A stretch of DNA of 64,000 bases from Metabacillus litoralis (GCF_007994985.1 NZ_VOQF01000003.1:1-64000), one strand, 5' to 3'. Shown: positions 18,168-27,243, counted from the first letter of the stretch. Notes: a model not told the origin generated them from the letters alone. Translations and numbers: made by a program.

Positions 18168-18196
18168 TTTTCAAATAGCTTAAAAAAGACTATGAT
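18168..18196 (+). promoter_or_regulatory. Probable SigA promoter of the His-rich membrane protein operon
   Basis: TTTTCA (18168-18173), 17 bases, then TATGAT (18191-18196), about 30 bp before the start codon at 18228. The -35 element is weak. Confidence 0.45.
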
Positions 18197-18227
18197 ATGT
18201 CTATTATATGGCAAAGGGGTGATATCA

Positions 18228-18608
18228 TTGAAACAACTTTTCCTGATTAAATCAATCATCATGTTTCTGATTGTCCTTTCCGGCTCTCACATTGTTTCGA
18301 TGTCATATGGTAATCATCCTCATTCAGATCATAACCATATGATTGCTGTTGAAGCTGAATCATCTCATGTATTTCTACAAATAGATGAGGACAAAAAGAA
18401 GCATATTGATTTATTTAATAGCTTCATAGGTATGAGCTTTCTAGTGTTACTTGCAGCCATGATTTTATGTCTGTTTAGTATGCTTATAGCAGGAAGAGAA
18501 AAAGTGAGACATTTCCTTTGTTCTGTTCATTATCAATCTTCTTATCTCTCAAAAAGTCATTTATTAAACACTCAGGTAATTAAATTTAATTGGAGGTTTT
18601 ATAAATGA
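18228..18608 (+). CDS. Small membrane protein with a histidine-rich external segment
   Basis: The protein has 126 residues from a TTG start at 18228, chosen because AAAGGGGTGAT lies just upstream; an earlier in-frame start has no ribosome site. An N-terminal hydrophobic span (KSIIMFLIVLSGSHIV) is followed by a short stretch GNHPHSDHNHM with five His and two Asp/Asn-rich turns. Next comes a second span (IGMSFLVLLAAMILCLFSML) and a basic, Cys/His-containing tail. Topology suggests that the His-rich loop faces outside, where it could bind Zn, Cu or Ni. I do not recognise a named family. It overlaps the next small gene (ATG within AATGATG), so they form one translational unit. Confidence 0.6.
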   Translation: MKQLFLIKSIIMFLIVLSGSHIVSMSYGNHPHSDHNHMIAVEAESSHVFLQIDEDKKKHIDLFNSFIGMSFLVLLAAMILCLFSMLIAGREKVRHFLCSVHYQSSYLSKSHLLNTQVIKFNWRFYK

Positions 18609-18730
18609 TGTTTTTTATTCGATTAATACCGGTAGTTCTGTTTTCGTTAACAGCATTAAGCTTATTAACATACCAAGGAATTGAATTAACACACGCAATT
18701 ACTGAATTATATAAAAATAAATCACAATAA
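18605..18730 (+). CDS. Single-span membrane micropeptide (41 aa)
   Basis: MMFFIRLIPVVLFSLTALSL begins a 41-residue peptide with one membrane span and a short polar tail ending YKNKSQ. GGAGG stands 8 bp before the ATG, and the start overlaps the stop of the upstream gene, so it is probably co-translated and may be a subunit or regulator of the His-rich protein. No family recognised. A strong terminator follows. Confidence 0.55.
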   Translation: MMFFIRLIPVVLFSLTALSLLTYQGIELTHAITELYKNKSQ

Positions 18731-18735
18731 TAACC

Positions 18736-18783
18736 AAAAAGGGCTGATCAGCAATTTTAAAATGCTGATCAGCCCTTTTTTTA
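18736..18783. terminator. Strong bidirectional terminator between the membrane-peptide operon and parC
   Basis: AAAAAGGGCTGATCAGCA pairs perfectly with TGCTGATCAGCCCTTTTT across an 8-base loop, giving an 18-bp stem with U-runs on both strands. It touches the parC stop codon. Confidence 0.95.
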
Positions 18784-21219
18784 TTTATTTTGTTCTTCTG
18801 ATGGTGATATCCATACCTCAATAATAGCTCCTGCTTCTTGTTCATCAATGACAAATGACCCATTGCTATATCGATCAACTGCACGTAATGCTGAAACATT
18901 TATACATTCAACAGTGCCACCTGACGATTCAATATAGAAATCTTCCTTTTCCTGAACAATAGCTCCTCCTATTATTCGATGAGGATTGCTTTTAAGCTCT
19001 CGTAGCATGACTAATCCACGCTTTGCACGAGAGGATTTTTCAAAATCATTTAATGACATCTTCTTTACTGCACCTCTTTGGGTTGCAATAACTAAATAAG
19101 CTTTTTTATTCGGATTAACAATATTACCACTAACCACATAATCATCTGGCTTAAGGTTAATTCCTTTTACACCAGCAGCTCTTGGTCCAACAACATTCAC
19201 TTCTTCTTCTGCAAACCATAAGCCATAACCTGAACTCGTGACTAAGAATAAGTCTTCTGTTCCCGATGTTACATGAACATCAACTACTTTATCATCACCT
19301 TTTAAATTTACAGCAACTAAAGGCTTGGAATATCTTTGTGCTTTATATTGACTTAACTCTGATTTTTTCACCATACCAGACTTTGTTATAAAAGTTAGGA
19401 ATAAGTTTTCATCAAAGCTTTTTACCGGAATTGCTTTTAATATTTGTTCATCACGTTCTATAGGAATGATATTTGCAATATGCTGACCTAAATCCTTCCA
19501 ACGAATATCTGGCAGCTCATGAACAGGACAATACAAATAATTCCCTTTATTTGTAAACAACAACACTACTTCAGTTGTATTTATCTCAAATTGACTGAGA
19601 AGCCTGTCAGTTTCCTTCATACCAAAATCTTGGCCATTAGATGCTGCATAGGATCGCTGACTTGTTCTTTTTACATAACCATCTTTAGTTACGGTTACGA
19701 TAACATCCTCTGAAGCGATCATAACTTCAAGATTAATCTTAATTTCTTCAATTTCAGCTTGTATCACAGAGCGTCTTTCATCTGCATATGTTTTTTTAAC
19801 TTTTTTCAAGTCCGTTTTAATAACTTTAATTAAAACTTTTTCATCATTTAAGATATTGGTAAGCTCCTCAACTTTCTTTGCTAACTCTTCAGCTTCATTT
19901 GTCAAAGCTGTTATATCTGTATTTGTTAAACGATAAAGTTGTAAAGAAACAATTGCTTCAGCTTGTGCTTCAGTAAATTGATATTTTTGAATTAAGTTAT
20001 CCTTCGCATCACGCTTATCCTTTGATGCTCTAATTGTAGTAATTACTTCATCTAAAATTGATAAAGCCTTAATTAGTCCTTCTACAATATGCTGACGCTC
20101 ACGAGCTTTACGTAATTCATATTTTGAACGGTTTGTTACAACTTCCTTTTGATGGTTTATGTAAGCATCTAAAATCGAAGGTAAACTCATTAGCATTGGT
20201 CTTCGGTTGTGAATCGCTACCATGTTGAAGTTATATGTAATTTGAAGGTCACTGTTTTTATATAAATAATGCAGGACACCTTCTGCATTTGCATCTTTTT
20301 TCAATTCAATGACAATTCGTAAACCTGTTCGATCTGTTTCATCACGAACCTCTGAGATTCCTTCTACTTTTCGCTCAATTCTAAATTCATCGATTCGTTT
20401 TACAAGATTTGCTTTGTTTATTTCATATGGAATCTCGGTAATTACTATTTGTTGCTTACTGCCACGTATATCTTCAATGCATGCTTTTCCACGAAGAATT
20501 ATTTTGCCCTTACCTGTCTCGTAAGCTTTTTTAATTCCTTCAACACCTTGAATAATACCACCAGTTGGAAAATCTGGTCCTTTTATAACCGTCATTAATT
20601 CATCAACTGTAGAAAATGGATTGTCCATACGTTTTATAACTGCATCAATAACTTCCCCTAAATGATGTGGTGGAATATCTGTTGCATATCCTGCAGAAAT
20701 TCCAGTCGAACCATTCACTAATAAATTCGGAAACATTGCAGGTAACACTAATGGTTCTTTACTTGTATCATCGAAATTCGGTACAAACTCGACTGTTTCT
20801 TTATCTATATCACGTAATAATTCAGAAGCAATTGCTGATAACCTTGCTTCTGTATAACGCATTGCAGCAGGTGGATCACCATCAATGCTTCCGTTGTTAC
20901 CATGCATTTGAATTTGAAGGTTACGTAACTTCCAATCCTGACTCATACGCACCATCGCATCATAAACAGAAGTATCACCATGGGGATGATAGTTACCAAT
21001 AACATTACCAACTGTTTTTGCTGATTTTCGATAGTGCTTATCATTTGTATTACCTTCTACATGCATCGCGTATAAAATTCTTCGTTGTACAGGCTTTAAA
21101 CCATCACGCGCATCAGGAAGAGCACGATCTTGAATGATGTACTTACTATAACGTCCGAAACGATCACCTAGTACATCTTCAAGAGGTAAATCTCGAAATA
21201 TTTCTACTGAATCTGCCAA
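18781..21219 (-). CDS. parC: DNA topoisomerase IV subunit A
   Basis: This 812-residue GyrA/ParC-family subunit breaks and rejoins DNA for chromosome decatenation. The breakage domain has ALPDARDGLKPVQRRILYAM (33-52), the quinolone-determining HPHGDTSVYDAMVRM (about 78-92, with Ser and Asp at the usual resistance positions, i.e. wild-type) and the catalytic Tyr in AAMRYTEARLS (about 120). The C-terminal beta-pinwheel (about 500-800) has YVKRTSQRSY-type blades and lacks a canonical GyrA box, as expected for ParC. It starts at a TTG behind AGAGGAGG, 3 bp after the parE stop. Confidence 0.97.
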   Translation of the reverse strand: MADSVEIFRDLPLEDVLGDRFGRYSKYIIQDRALPDARDGLKPVQRRILYAMHVEGNTNDKHYRKSAKTVGNVIGNYHPHGDTSVYDAMVRMSQDWKLRNLQIQMHGNNGSIDGDPPAAMRYTEARLSAIASELLRDIDKETVEFVPNFDDTSKEPLVLPAMFPNLLVNGSTGISAGYATDIPPHHLGEVIDAVIKRMDNPFSTVDELMTVIKGPDFPTGGIIQGVEGIKKAYETGKGKIILRGKACIEDIRGSKQQIVITEIPYEINKANLVKRIDEFRIERKVEGISEVRDETDRTGLRIVIELKKDANAEGVLHYLYKNSDLQITYNFNMVAIHNRRPMLMSLPSILDAYINHQKEVVTNRSKYELRKARERQHIVEGLIKALSILDEVITTIRASKDKRDAKDNLIQKYQFTEAQAEAIVSLQLYRLTNTDITALTNEAEELAKKVEELTNILNDEKVLIKVIKTDLKKVKKTYADERRSVIQAEIEEIKINLEVMIASEDVIVTVTKDGYVKRTSQRSYAASNGQDFGMKETDRLLSQFEINTTEVVLLFTNKGNYLYCPVHELPDIRWKDLGQHIANIIPIERDEQILKAIPVKSFDENLFLTFITKSGMVKKSELSQYKAQRYSKPLVAVNLKGDDKVVDVHVTSGTEDLFLVTSSGYGLWFAEEEVNVVGPRAAGVKGINLKPDDYVVSGNIVNPNKKAYLVIATQRGAVKKMSLNDFEKSSRAKRGLVMLRELKSNPHRIIGGAIVQEKEDFYIESSGGTVECINVSALRAVDRYSNGSFVIDEQEAGAIIEVWISPSEEQNK

Positions 21220-21222
21220 AAC

Positions 21223-23190
21223 CTATACCTCCTCTACTACCGATAAGTGTTCGTTTTCTAATATATTTGTTTCTTCATCAAGACCAAACGCTACATTACT
21301 TTCAATCCATTTACGTCGTGGTTCAACTTTATCACCCATAAGTGTTGTCACACGGCGTTCAGCACGGGCAGCATCATCAATTTTCACTCGAATAAGTGTT
21401 CTTGATTCTGGATTCATCGTCGTTTCCCAAAGCTGATCAGCATTCATCTCACCTAGACCTTTATAACGCTGAATCATATAGCCTTTACCTACTTTAGAGA
21501 TAGCACCACTTAATTCATCATCAGACCACGCATATTCTACAACTTCTTTTTTCCCTGAACCTTTACTTACCTTGTATAAAGGTGGTAAAGCAATAAAGAC
21601 TTTACCGTTTTCAATCAGTGGTTTCATATAACGATAAAAGAATGTTAAAAGCAGAACCTGTATATGTGCTCCATCTGTATCAGCATCCGTCATGATAATG
21701 ACTTTATCATAATTGACATCTTCAATTAAAAATTCAGCACCAACTCCAGCACCAATTGCATGGATGATCGTATTGATCTCTTCATTTTTAAATATATCAG
21801 CCAATTTAGCTTTTTCGGTATTTATTACTTTACCTCTTAAAGGGAGAACTGCTTGAAAGCGACGATCGCGACCTTGTTTAGCTGATCCACCTGCTGAATC
21901 ACCCTCAACTAAATAAATTTCGTTTTTTAATGGGTTTCGAGATTGAGCAGGTGTTAATTTCCCACTTAGCGTTGTTTCAGAGCGTTTACGCTTCTTTCCA
22001 CTTCTGGCTTCTTCTCGAGCTTTTCGTGCAGCTTCTCGCGCTTGAAATGCTTTTATAGCCTTTTTAACTAGTAATGTTCCTTCATCAGGGTTTTCTTCAA
22101 GAAAATAAGATAGATTCTCAGATACAATTGCATCTACAGCCGATCTAGCTTCACTTGTACCTAATTTCCCTTTTGTTTGGCCTTCAAATTGAAGAAGCTC
22201 TTCTGGAATACGAACAGAAATAATTGCTGCTAGACCTTCTCGTATATCTGATCCTTCTAAATTTTTATCTTTTTCCTTCAACACACCTGTTTTACGAGCA
22301 TATTCATTAAAAGCTCTGGTCATAGCTGTCTTTGAACCAGCTTCATGTGTTCCTCCGTCTTTTGTACGGACATTATTAACAAAAGATAAAATATTTTCTG
22401 AGTACCCATCATTAAATTGAAAGGCAAAATCAACTTCAATTCCATTTTGGATACCTTCAAATGAAACAACTGGATGAAGGGCATCCTTCTCTTCGTTTAA
22501 GTAAGTAACAAATGCTTCAATACCTGTTTCATAATGATAAACTTCACTTTGATCCTGTCGCTCATCAATTAACTCGATCTTAAAGCCTTTTAACAAAAAG
22601 GCCGACTCTCTTAAGCGTTCACTCAACGTTTCAAAGTTATAAGTTGTTGTACTAAAAATAGTAGGATCTGGTTTAAAATGAATTTTTGTGCCTGATCTAT
22701 TTGTTTTACCTTTTTTCTCTAATGTTGTTGCTGGTTTACCACCATTTTCGAATCTTTGTTCATACACAAAGCCATCTCGTTGAATCGTTACAACAAGCCA
22801 TTCAGACAAAGCGTTTACAACTGACGCACCTACTCCATGTAGACCTCCACTTGTTTTATAACCACCTTGACCGAATTTACCTCCTGCATGGAGGATTGTT
22901 AAAATGACCTCAGGAGTTGGCTTACCTAACTTATGCATTCCAGTAGGCATACCACGCCCTTTATCTTGAACAGAAATACTGTTATCTTTATGTATTTTTA
23001 CAATTATATGATCTCCGTGACCAGCCAAAGCTTCATCAACGGAGTTATCGACAATCTCGTATACGAGATGATGCAAACCACGACTATCTGTACTTCCAAT
23101 ATACATACCTGGTCGTTTTCTGACAGCTTCCAGTCCTTCTAAGACTTGTATGGCATCATCATTATAATCAAATTGTTGCTTATTACTCAA
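21223..23190 (-). CDS. parE: DNA topoisomerase IV subunit B (ATPase)
   Basis: This 655-residue GHKL ATPase subunit pairs with ParC. Motifs: RKRPGMYIGSTDSRGLHHLV (24-43), EIVDNSVDEALAGH with the Mg-binding Asn, GRGMPTG, GGLHGVGASVVNAL, and in the TOPRIM domain EGDSAGGSAKQGRD and MTDADTDGAHIQ. The C-terminal QRYKGLGEMNADQLWETTM is standard. The start is a TTG at 23190 behind AAAGGGG. Together with parC it forms a two-gene operon in the B. subtilis order (yneT, parE, parC). Confidence 0.97.
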   Translation of the reverse strand: MSNKQQFDYNDDAIQVLEGLEAVRKRPGMYIGSTDSRGLHHLVYEIVDNSVDEALAGHGDHIIVKIHKDNSISVQDKGRGMPTGMHKLGKPTPEVILTILHAGGKFGQGGYKTSGGLHGVGASVVNALSEWLVVTIQRDGFVYEQRFENGGKPATTLEKKGKTNRSGTKIHFKPDPTIFSTTTYNFETLSERLRESAFLLKGFKIELIDERQDQSEVYHYETGIEAFVTYLNEEKDALHPVVSFEGIQNGIEVDFAFQFNDGYSENILSFVNNVRTKDGGTHEAGSKTAMTRAFNEYARKTGVLKEKDKNLEGSDIREGLAAIISVRIPEELLQFEGQTKGKLGTSEARSAVDAIVSENLSYFLEENPDEGTLLVKKAIKAFQAREAARKAREEARSGKKRKRSETTLSGKLTPAQSRNPLKNEIYLVEGDSAGGSAKQGRDRRFQAVLPLRGKVINTEKAKLADIFKNEEINTIIHAIGAGVGAEFLIEDVNYDKVIIMTDADTDGAHIQVLLLTFFYRYMKPLIENGKVFIALPPLYKVSKGSGKKEVVEYAWSDDELSGAISKVGKGYMIQRYKGLGEMNADQLWETTMNPESRTLIRVKIDDAARAERRVTTLMGDKVEPRRKWIESNVAFGLDEETNILENEHLSVVEEV

Positions 23191-23420
23191 ACGACTAAAC
23201 CCCTTTCAGTAGACACACAATCAAAAATGAGTATTTGAATTAGAACGCATGTTTTAGTATTTTATACAATAATTTGCGTATCGACAACCCGCTTCTTTAA
23301 AAGAAAGGCGAAATAATCTTATATTATTTGTACGTCATTATCATGCAAATTAAACATTATCCTTGCTTTATTGTATATGGTAAAACGAGTTTAGCAAACA
23401 TTATTCGTGTAATAAAATAA

Positions 23421-23452
23421 AAAACCCTTGTTTTTTACAAGGATTTTTAAAA
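23421..23452 (-). terminator. Terminator of yneT
   Basis: AAACCCTTGT pairs with ACAAGGATTTTT on the minus strand, followed by TTTTTTATTTTATT, 17 bp past the yneT stop. Confidence 0.8.
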
Positions 23453-23468
23453 ATAGTAAGCTGAATAT

Positions 23469-23882
23469 TCACTTTGTCATAGCATGCTCTACCTTAATAC
23501 ATCGATTCATTACTACTGTTTTGTTTGCTTTTTTTAACAAATTATATGCATCTTCATTCTCAAGACCTAATTGAGCCCAATAAATATCAGCATCAATTTC
23601 TAAAAACTCTTCTGCTACAGAAAGCAAATGCTCAGAACGTCGAAATACGTTAACAATATCAACATGTGTTTTAATATCTCTTAAAGAAGACACGGCTTTC
23701 TGACCAAGTACTTCATCAACAGTTGGATTAACAGGGATAATCTCATAACCTGCATCCTGCATCGCTTTACTAACCATGTATGATGTACGATCAGGATTAT
23801 CGGATAAACCAACGACCGCAATTGTTTTACTTTGTTTTAAAATTTCACCAATTTCCTGTCTAGTCGGGTTTTCAATTGTCAT
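23469..23882 (-). CDS. yneT: CoA-binding domain protein YneT
   Basis: This 137-residue protein is a single CoA-binding Rossmann domain. TIAVVGLSDNPDRTSYMVSK is the N-terminal nucleotide/CoA loop, followed by YEIIPVNPTVDEVLG and IYWAQLGLENEDA. It lacks the ligase partner domain, as in other YccU/YneT stand-alone proteins; function unknown. The ATG at 23882 is preferred because AAGGAGCAGG precedes it; the longer frame upstream has no ribosome site. Its position next to plsY and parE matches B. subtilis. Confidence 0.85.
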   Translation of the reverse strand: MTIENPTRQEIGEILKQSKTIAVVGLSDNPDRTSYMVSKAMQDAGYEIIPVNPTVDEVLGQKAVSSLRDIKTHVDIVNVFRRSEHLLSVAEEFLEIDADIYWAQLGLENEDAYNLLKKANKTVVMNRCIKVEHAMTK

Positions 23883-24130
23883 TTTAACCTGCTCCTTTTT
23901 CTTCATAATATCAACTAAAACTCTAATATTCAATGAATTAGCTTAAGCATAATCACACTAGTTTGGTTATCTTCTTTGTTTTTAACACCGCATGAGTTCG
24001 TGCCCAAACTCTCATACTAAATCTAGAATTTGTTATTAACTTGGGAGATTTTCGATTTTTTTATTCTCTAATAGAGTTTTTCTATTTTCTCGTGATAGAA
24101 TATAAGAAGAATACGTAAAGGAGCACTATT

Positions 24131-24712
24131 ATGATTGAAGCATTGATTTTTATTTTAGCGTATCTCCTAGGATCGATTCCATTTGGACTTATTGTTGGTA
24201 AAATCGGTTATGGAGTAGATATCCGTGAACATGGAAGCGGAAACTTAGGAGGAACGAATACATTTCGTACTCTTGGAGTAAAGGCTGGCCTGATTGTAAC
24301 TATTTCAGATATTTTAAAAGGGACATTAGCTGCATCATTACCATTACTTTTTAACAGTGAATTAAATCCACTTTTAGTTGGTGTTTTTGCAGTAATTGGT
24401 CATACATATCCTATCTTCGCAAAATTCAAAGGTGGTAAAGCAGTAGCAACTTCTGCTGGACTTTTATTATTTGTCCAACCACTAATGGTTATCACGATGA
24501 TTGCTTTCTTTTTTCTTGTTCTTTATCTCTCTAAATATGTTTCATTATCTTCAATGTTAGCTGGTGTTTATGGTATTATCTATAGCATATTTATTGGCGA
24601 GATTGGTTTAATCATTGTCATCTCGTTATTAACTGCTTTTGTTATTTATCGACACCGCGCAAATATTAAAAGAATTATCGACAAAACAGAGCCTAAAGTA
24701 AAGTGGTTATAG
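24131..24712 (+). CDS. plsY: Acyl-phosphate:glycerol-3-phosphate acyltransferase PlsY
   Basis: This 193-residue membrane enzyme has about five spans. It transfers the acyl chain from acyl-phosphate to glycerol-3-phosphate, the first step of phosphatidate synthesis. The three conserved loops are [27 protein letters not shown] (the essential 'SGN.G.TN..R' box) and [15 protein letters not shown]. The ATG at 24131 follows AAAGGAGCAC. It is divergent from yneT, as in B. subtilis (yneS). Confidence 0.95.
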   Translation: MIEALIFILAYLLGSIPFGLIVGKIGYGVDIREHGSGNLGGTNTFRTLGVKAGLIVTISDILKGTLAASLPLLFNSELNPLLVGVFAVIGHTYPIFAKFKGGKAVATSAGLLLFVQPLMVITMIAFFFLVLYLSKYVSLSSMLAGVYGIIYSIFIGEIGLIIVISLLTAFVIYRHRANIKRIIDKTEPKVKWL

Positions 24713-24742
24713 GACTATACATTTTTCTTTTAGTTTGATTGA

Positions 24743-24937
24743 AAACCACTAATATCGTGGTTTCAGTTTGTAGACAAAGTATAGTTACAAGCCCCTCATA
24801 CTGCTTAAAACACTTGAGGCAAGAAGCCTAGTTAAGAATGAATTTGCCCTGTTTGATAAAAAACACAGCAAAGTAGTAACGTAGAAAATGAGCGTTTGTG
24901 GTAACTGTCTGAAACCACTAAAATAGTGGTTTTTTTA
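24743..24937. repeat. Pair of near-identical hairpins bounding about 150 bp; the second is a terminator
   Basis: AAACCACTAATATCGTGGTTT (24743-24763) and AAACCACTAAAATAGTGGTTT (24912-24932, followed by five more T) are nearly the same 8-bp-stem hairpin, repeated directly about 170 bp apart. Each is flanked by a CTGAAAC/GTTTCAG-type junction. The second can terminate plsY transcription. The 150 bp between encodes nothing obvious. The arrangement looks like a mobile palindromic intergenic element. Confidence 0.55.
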
Positions 24938-25088
24938 CATAAATTTCACACGTTCAATAAGTTGAATTTATAGAGTTAACCACTTTTCTGAACTATAATA
25001 TGAATAAAGGTTGTTATTTCTAATCTAATTAGGGAAAAGTTTACTAAGTAAACACCCTTTCATTTTAATAATAAGGAGAGTGAAATAA

Positions 25089-25379
25089 ATGAAAATGGTT
25101 GTTGAAGATAACGCTGCAAGCTGGTATATAAATGAACTACAACTTGAAAAAGGAGATATGGTTCAATTTTTTGTGAGATATGGTGGCTGCAGTAATGTAC
25201 AAAAAGGATTTTCTCTAGGTGTTGTAAAACAAACTCCAGAAGATATTGGGGCAAGTTTTGATAGCAAAGGTATTACTTTTTTTGTCGAAAAACGTGATAT
25301 CTGGTATTTTGATAATCATAATTTGCGTGTAGAGCTTGATAAAAGTGAAGATGAACCAATCTTTCAGTATGAAAATTAA
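25089..25379 (+). CDS. yneR: HesB/YneR-family protein
   Basis: This 96-residue protein is of the HesB-like (A-type iron-sulfur carrier fold) YneR family. The sequence DMVQFFVRYGGCSNVQKGFS retains one Cys; the CxC pair used by true A-type carriers near the C-terminus is absent (it ends DEPIFQYEN), as is usual for YneR, so iron-sulfur binding is doubtful. Aggregate features: alpha/beta, cytosolic. The ATG at 25089 follows AAGGAGAG. Same place as in B. subtilis, next to plsY. Confidence 0.85.
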   Translation: MKMVVEDNAASWYINELQLEKGDMVQFFVRYGGCSNVQKGFSLGVVKQTPEDIGASFDSKGITFFVEKRDIWYFDNHNLRVELDKSEDEPIFQYEN

Positions 25380-25382
25380 CGT

Positions 25383-25421
25383 AAAAAGGTCAAAAGCTTT
25401 TAAGCATTTTGACCTTTTTTT
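25383..25421. terminator. Bidirectional terminator between yneR and yneQ
   Basis: AAAAAGGTCAAAA pairs with TTTTGACCTTTTT across an 11-base loop. It separates convergent genes. Confidence 0.9.
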
Positions 25422-25422
25422 A

Positions 25423-25728
25423 CTAAATTTTTAATTTGAATTTTTTGATATGGTCTTCTAAACCATAATGCTTTAAAATAAGAAACTGTTTTTCGCCTAA
25501 TAAATCAAAATGTGGAAATAAGTCATAATGATGAATCCATTCTTTTTTTAATCCAAATTGTGATCCCCATTTAGCTAACTTCTCAACATTAGCACAACCT
25601 ACTTTTGTCACACAATGTGAATCTGGAAAACGATCATCTAGCCAATAATGTGTTAAAAATGCAATTTCTCCTTGTATAACATCTTTCTTCCAATTAGTTA
25701 ATTCCTGGCGCGTTATACCAAAAGCCAT
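25423..25728 (-). CDS. yneQ: Conserved hypothetical protein YneQ
   Basis: This 101-residue protein matches the Bacillus YneQ family, recognised by context and by blocks such as WKKDVIQGEIAFLTHYWLDD and KVGCANVEKLAKWGSQFGL. It is soluble with no known catalytic motif. It begins 2 bp after the yneP stop, so the two are coupled. Confidence 0.8.
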   Translation of the reverse strand: MAFGITRQELTNWKKDVIQGEIAFLTHYWLDDRFPDSHCVTKVGCANVEKLAKWGSQFGLKKEWIHHYDLFPHFDLLGEKQFLILKHYGLEDHIKKFKLKI

Positions 25729-25730
25729 AC

Positions 25731-26147
25731 TTATTTTTTGGCCTTTTCATAAGCTTCATGCCAATCTGGAAAAAGCTTTTTAAACTTTACCGGTCTAAAA
25801 GAATCTTTTTGAACACAAACATGACTAGAAGTTGCTGTTACTGCTAAGTCACCTTTTGAATTAAAAATTTCATATCCATAAATACTTTTTAGACCATTAT
25901 AAGCTTCAATCCAAGTATGTACTGTAGCGATTTCACCATAACGAAGAGGCTTCTTATAAGAAATATCTAAGTCGATTACTGGTGAAATTATTCCCTGTTC
26001 TTCCATTCCTGCATAAGAAAAACCTAAATCCTGAATTAGCTTTGTTCTTCCTAACTCCATCCAAATTAAATAATTAGCGTGATAAACAACACCCATTTGA
26101 TCTGTTTCAGCATACCTTACTTCAATTTCTTTCTTAGATACATGCAT
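25731..26147 (-). CDS. yneP: Acyl-CoA thioesterase, YbgC/4-hydroxybenzoyl-CoA thioesterase family (YneP)
   Basis: This is a 138-residue hot-dog-fold thioesterase. The catalytic segment is RYAETDQMGVVYHANYLIWM, with the conserved Asp at residue 16, followed by YKKPLRYGEIATVHTWIEA. It likely hydrolyses short or medium acyl-CoAs. The ATG at 26147 follows AAGGAGAG. Upstream partner of yneQ. Confidence 0.88.
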   Translation of the reverse strand: MHVSKKEIEVRYAETDQMGVVYHANYLIWMELGRTKLIQDLGFSYAGMEEQGIISPVIDLDISYKKPLRYGEIATVHTWIEAYNGLKSIYGYEIFNSKGDLAVTATSSHVCVQKDSFRPVKFKKLFPDWHEAYEKAKK

Positions 26148-26248
26148 CTATTTCTCTCCTTGTTGCACAATAACATTGTTTTTTATAAATTCTTCAAACA
26201 AGCATAACATAAATGGAAAATTTATTGAAAGAAAAATGCACAAAAATA

Positions 26249-26272
26249 AACCAGGCAAATGCCTGGTTCTAG
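26249..26272 (-). terminator. Terminator of the sspN-tlp unit
   Basis: AACCAGGCA pairs with TGCCTGGTT with a tight loop, followed on the minus strand by TATTTTTGTGC, 9 bp past the tlp stop. Confidence 0.85.
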
Positions 26273-26278
26273 TGTTAA

Positions 26279-26524
26279 TTATTCATCGTGACGGAAGCCG
26301 TTTTCACGTGCTTGTGCTTCATCTTTTATTTCATTTCTCATCGCATTAATGCTTTCTTCACGACGATGATTTTTCGCTTCAATTCGCTCTCGTTCCTCAG
26401 GATTAGCAAATTGTAGAGAATCCTGTGCTTCTTCAATGTTTTCGATTGTATTTTGGACCATACTTTGTAACTTTTCTACATTGTCAGAACGGTCATCTGG
26501 ATTTGGCTTTGTATGTTTTGGCAT
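26279..26524 (-). CDS. tlp: Small acid-soluble spore protein Tlp
   Basis: This 81-residue thioredoxin-like-protein SASP is hydrophilic and helical: PNPDDRSDNVEKLQSMVQNT is the hallmark N-terminal block of Tlp. It is made in the forespore under SigG and packed in the spore core. The ATG at 26524 follows GGAAGGAAG. Lies downstream of sspN, as in B. subtilis where they are cotranscribed. Confidence 0.93.
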   Translation of the reverse strand: MPKHTKPNPDDRSDNVEKLQSMVQNTIENIEEAQDSLQFANPEERERIEAKNHRREESINAMRNEIKDEAQARENGFRHDE

Positions 26525-26652
26525 GTTTTAATCTTCCTTCCATTGTTTAATAAATGATGAAGTCATATAAATCTAAGTTTCCAATTTAGACAATTATAGT
26601 CTGCTTAAACATACTATTTTTTACTCAACATTTGATTAATTGAAAGAAAGAG

Positions 26653-26796
26653 TTATTCACCCTTTGTTTGAATAACTTGTGCATGTTTACCAGATGTATC
26701 TTGCATTTTTTTTCCTTTGTTATTACCAAAGCCTCTTGGCTTCATTCCAACATGTGATGGATTATAATGTGTTTGAGTATCGTTTTGGTTAGACAA
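26653..26796 (-). CDS. sspN: Small acid-soluble spore protein N
   Basis: This 47-residue protein ends GNNKGKKMQDTSGKHAQVIQ plus TKGE, the signature of the SspN family (minor SASP of the spore core). It starts at a TTG behind a perfect AGGAGG. Upstream on the minus strand, CATTCTA (complement of 26817-26823) matches the SigG -10 consensus CATWHTA; a -35 is not clear. Confidence 0.92.
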   Translation of the reverse strand: MSNQNDTQTHYNPSHVGMKPRGFGNNKGKKMQDTSGKHAQVIQTKGE

Positions 26797-26858
26797 TCTT
26801 ATCGCCTCCTCACACATAGAATGCCCACAAGAAGCAAATCAATAATTAGAAATCACTG

Positions 26859-26993
26859 TTAATCTAATTTTTTCAACATTCTTTGTTCCCATCTTTCCTC
26901 TATTCGATCTAATGCTTCCTGATCTTTTAACAGTTGTTGTTTGTTTTCAAGAACTAATTCTTCAAATGTTTTTTTCTTGTTTTTTCTCATCAT
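26859..26993 (-). CDS. FbpB-type small basic protein
   Basis: This 44-residue basic peptide reads MMRKNKKKTFEELVLENKQQ and on to RIEERWEQRMLKKLD. It matches the Fur-regulated FbpB family, one of three small proteins that assist the FsrA small RNA in the iron-sparing response of B. subtilis. In this neighbourhood many bacilli have such a gene. GGAGGT lies upstream; two consecutive ATGs are possible. I saw no clear Fur box in the short upstream gap, so iron control is inferred from the family only. Confidence 0.75.
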   Translation of the reverse strand: MMRKNKKKTFEELVLENKQQLLKDQEALDRIEERWEQRMLKKLD

Positions 26994-27193
26994 CGTTGAA
27001 AGTACACCTCCGAGTTATTTATTAGAAGGATACCCAATTTTCAGAAATCTTAAAACATTTTTATTAAATAATCTATATCCGGCTTTTCTCGACAAAAAAA
27101 GAAAAAGAATGTAACCATATTGGTTAGTATGACGAGGAAAATGAAAGAAGAAAATCTTAAAACTTAATCAGTACAATAAATATTAAAACAACT

Positions 27194-27229
27194 AAAAAAC
27201 CACTGAGATATGAAGCATCTCAGCAGTTA
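27194..27229 (-). terminator. Terminator of yneN
   Basis: CTGAGAT pairs with ATCTCAG around a short loop, and on the minus strand the stem is followed by TGGTTTTTTAG. It lies 15 bp past the yneN stop. Confidence 0.8.
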
Positions 27230-27243
27230 AATATCTCTATTCA

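Noticed and set aside
20930-20990. Possible quinolone-resistance change in parC
   Set aside because: The segment HPHGDTSVYDAM keeps Ser and an acidic residue at the usual resistance positions, so it reads as wild-type.
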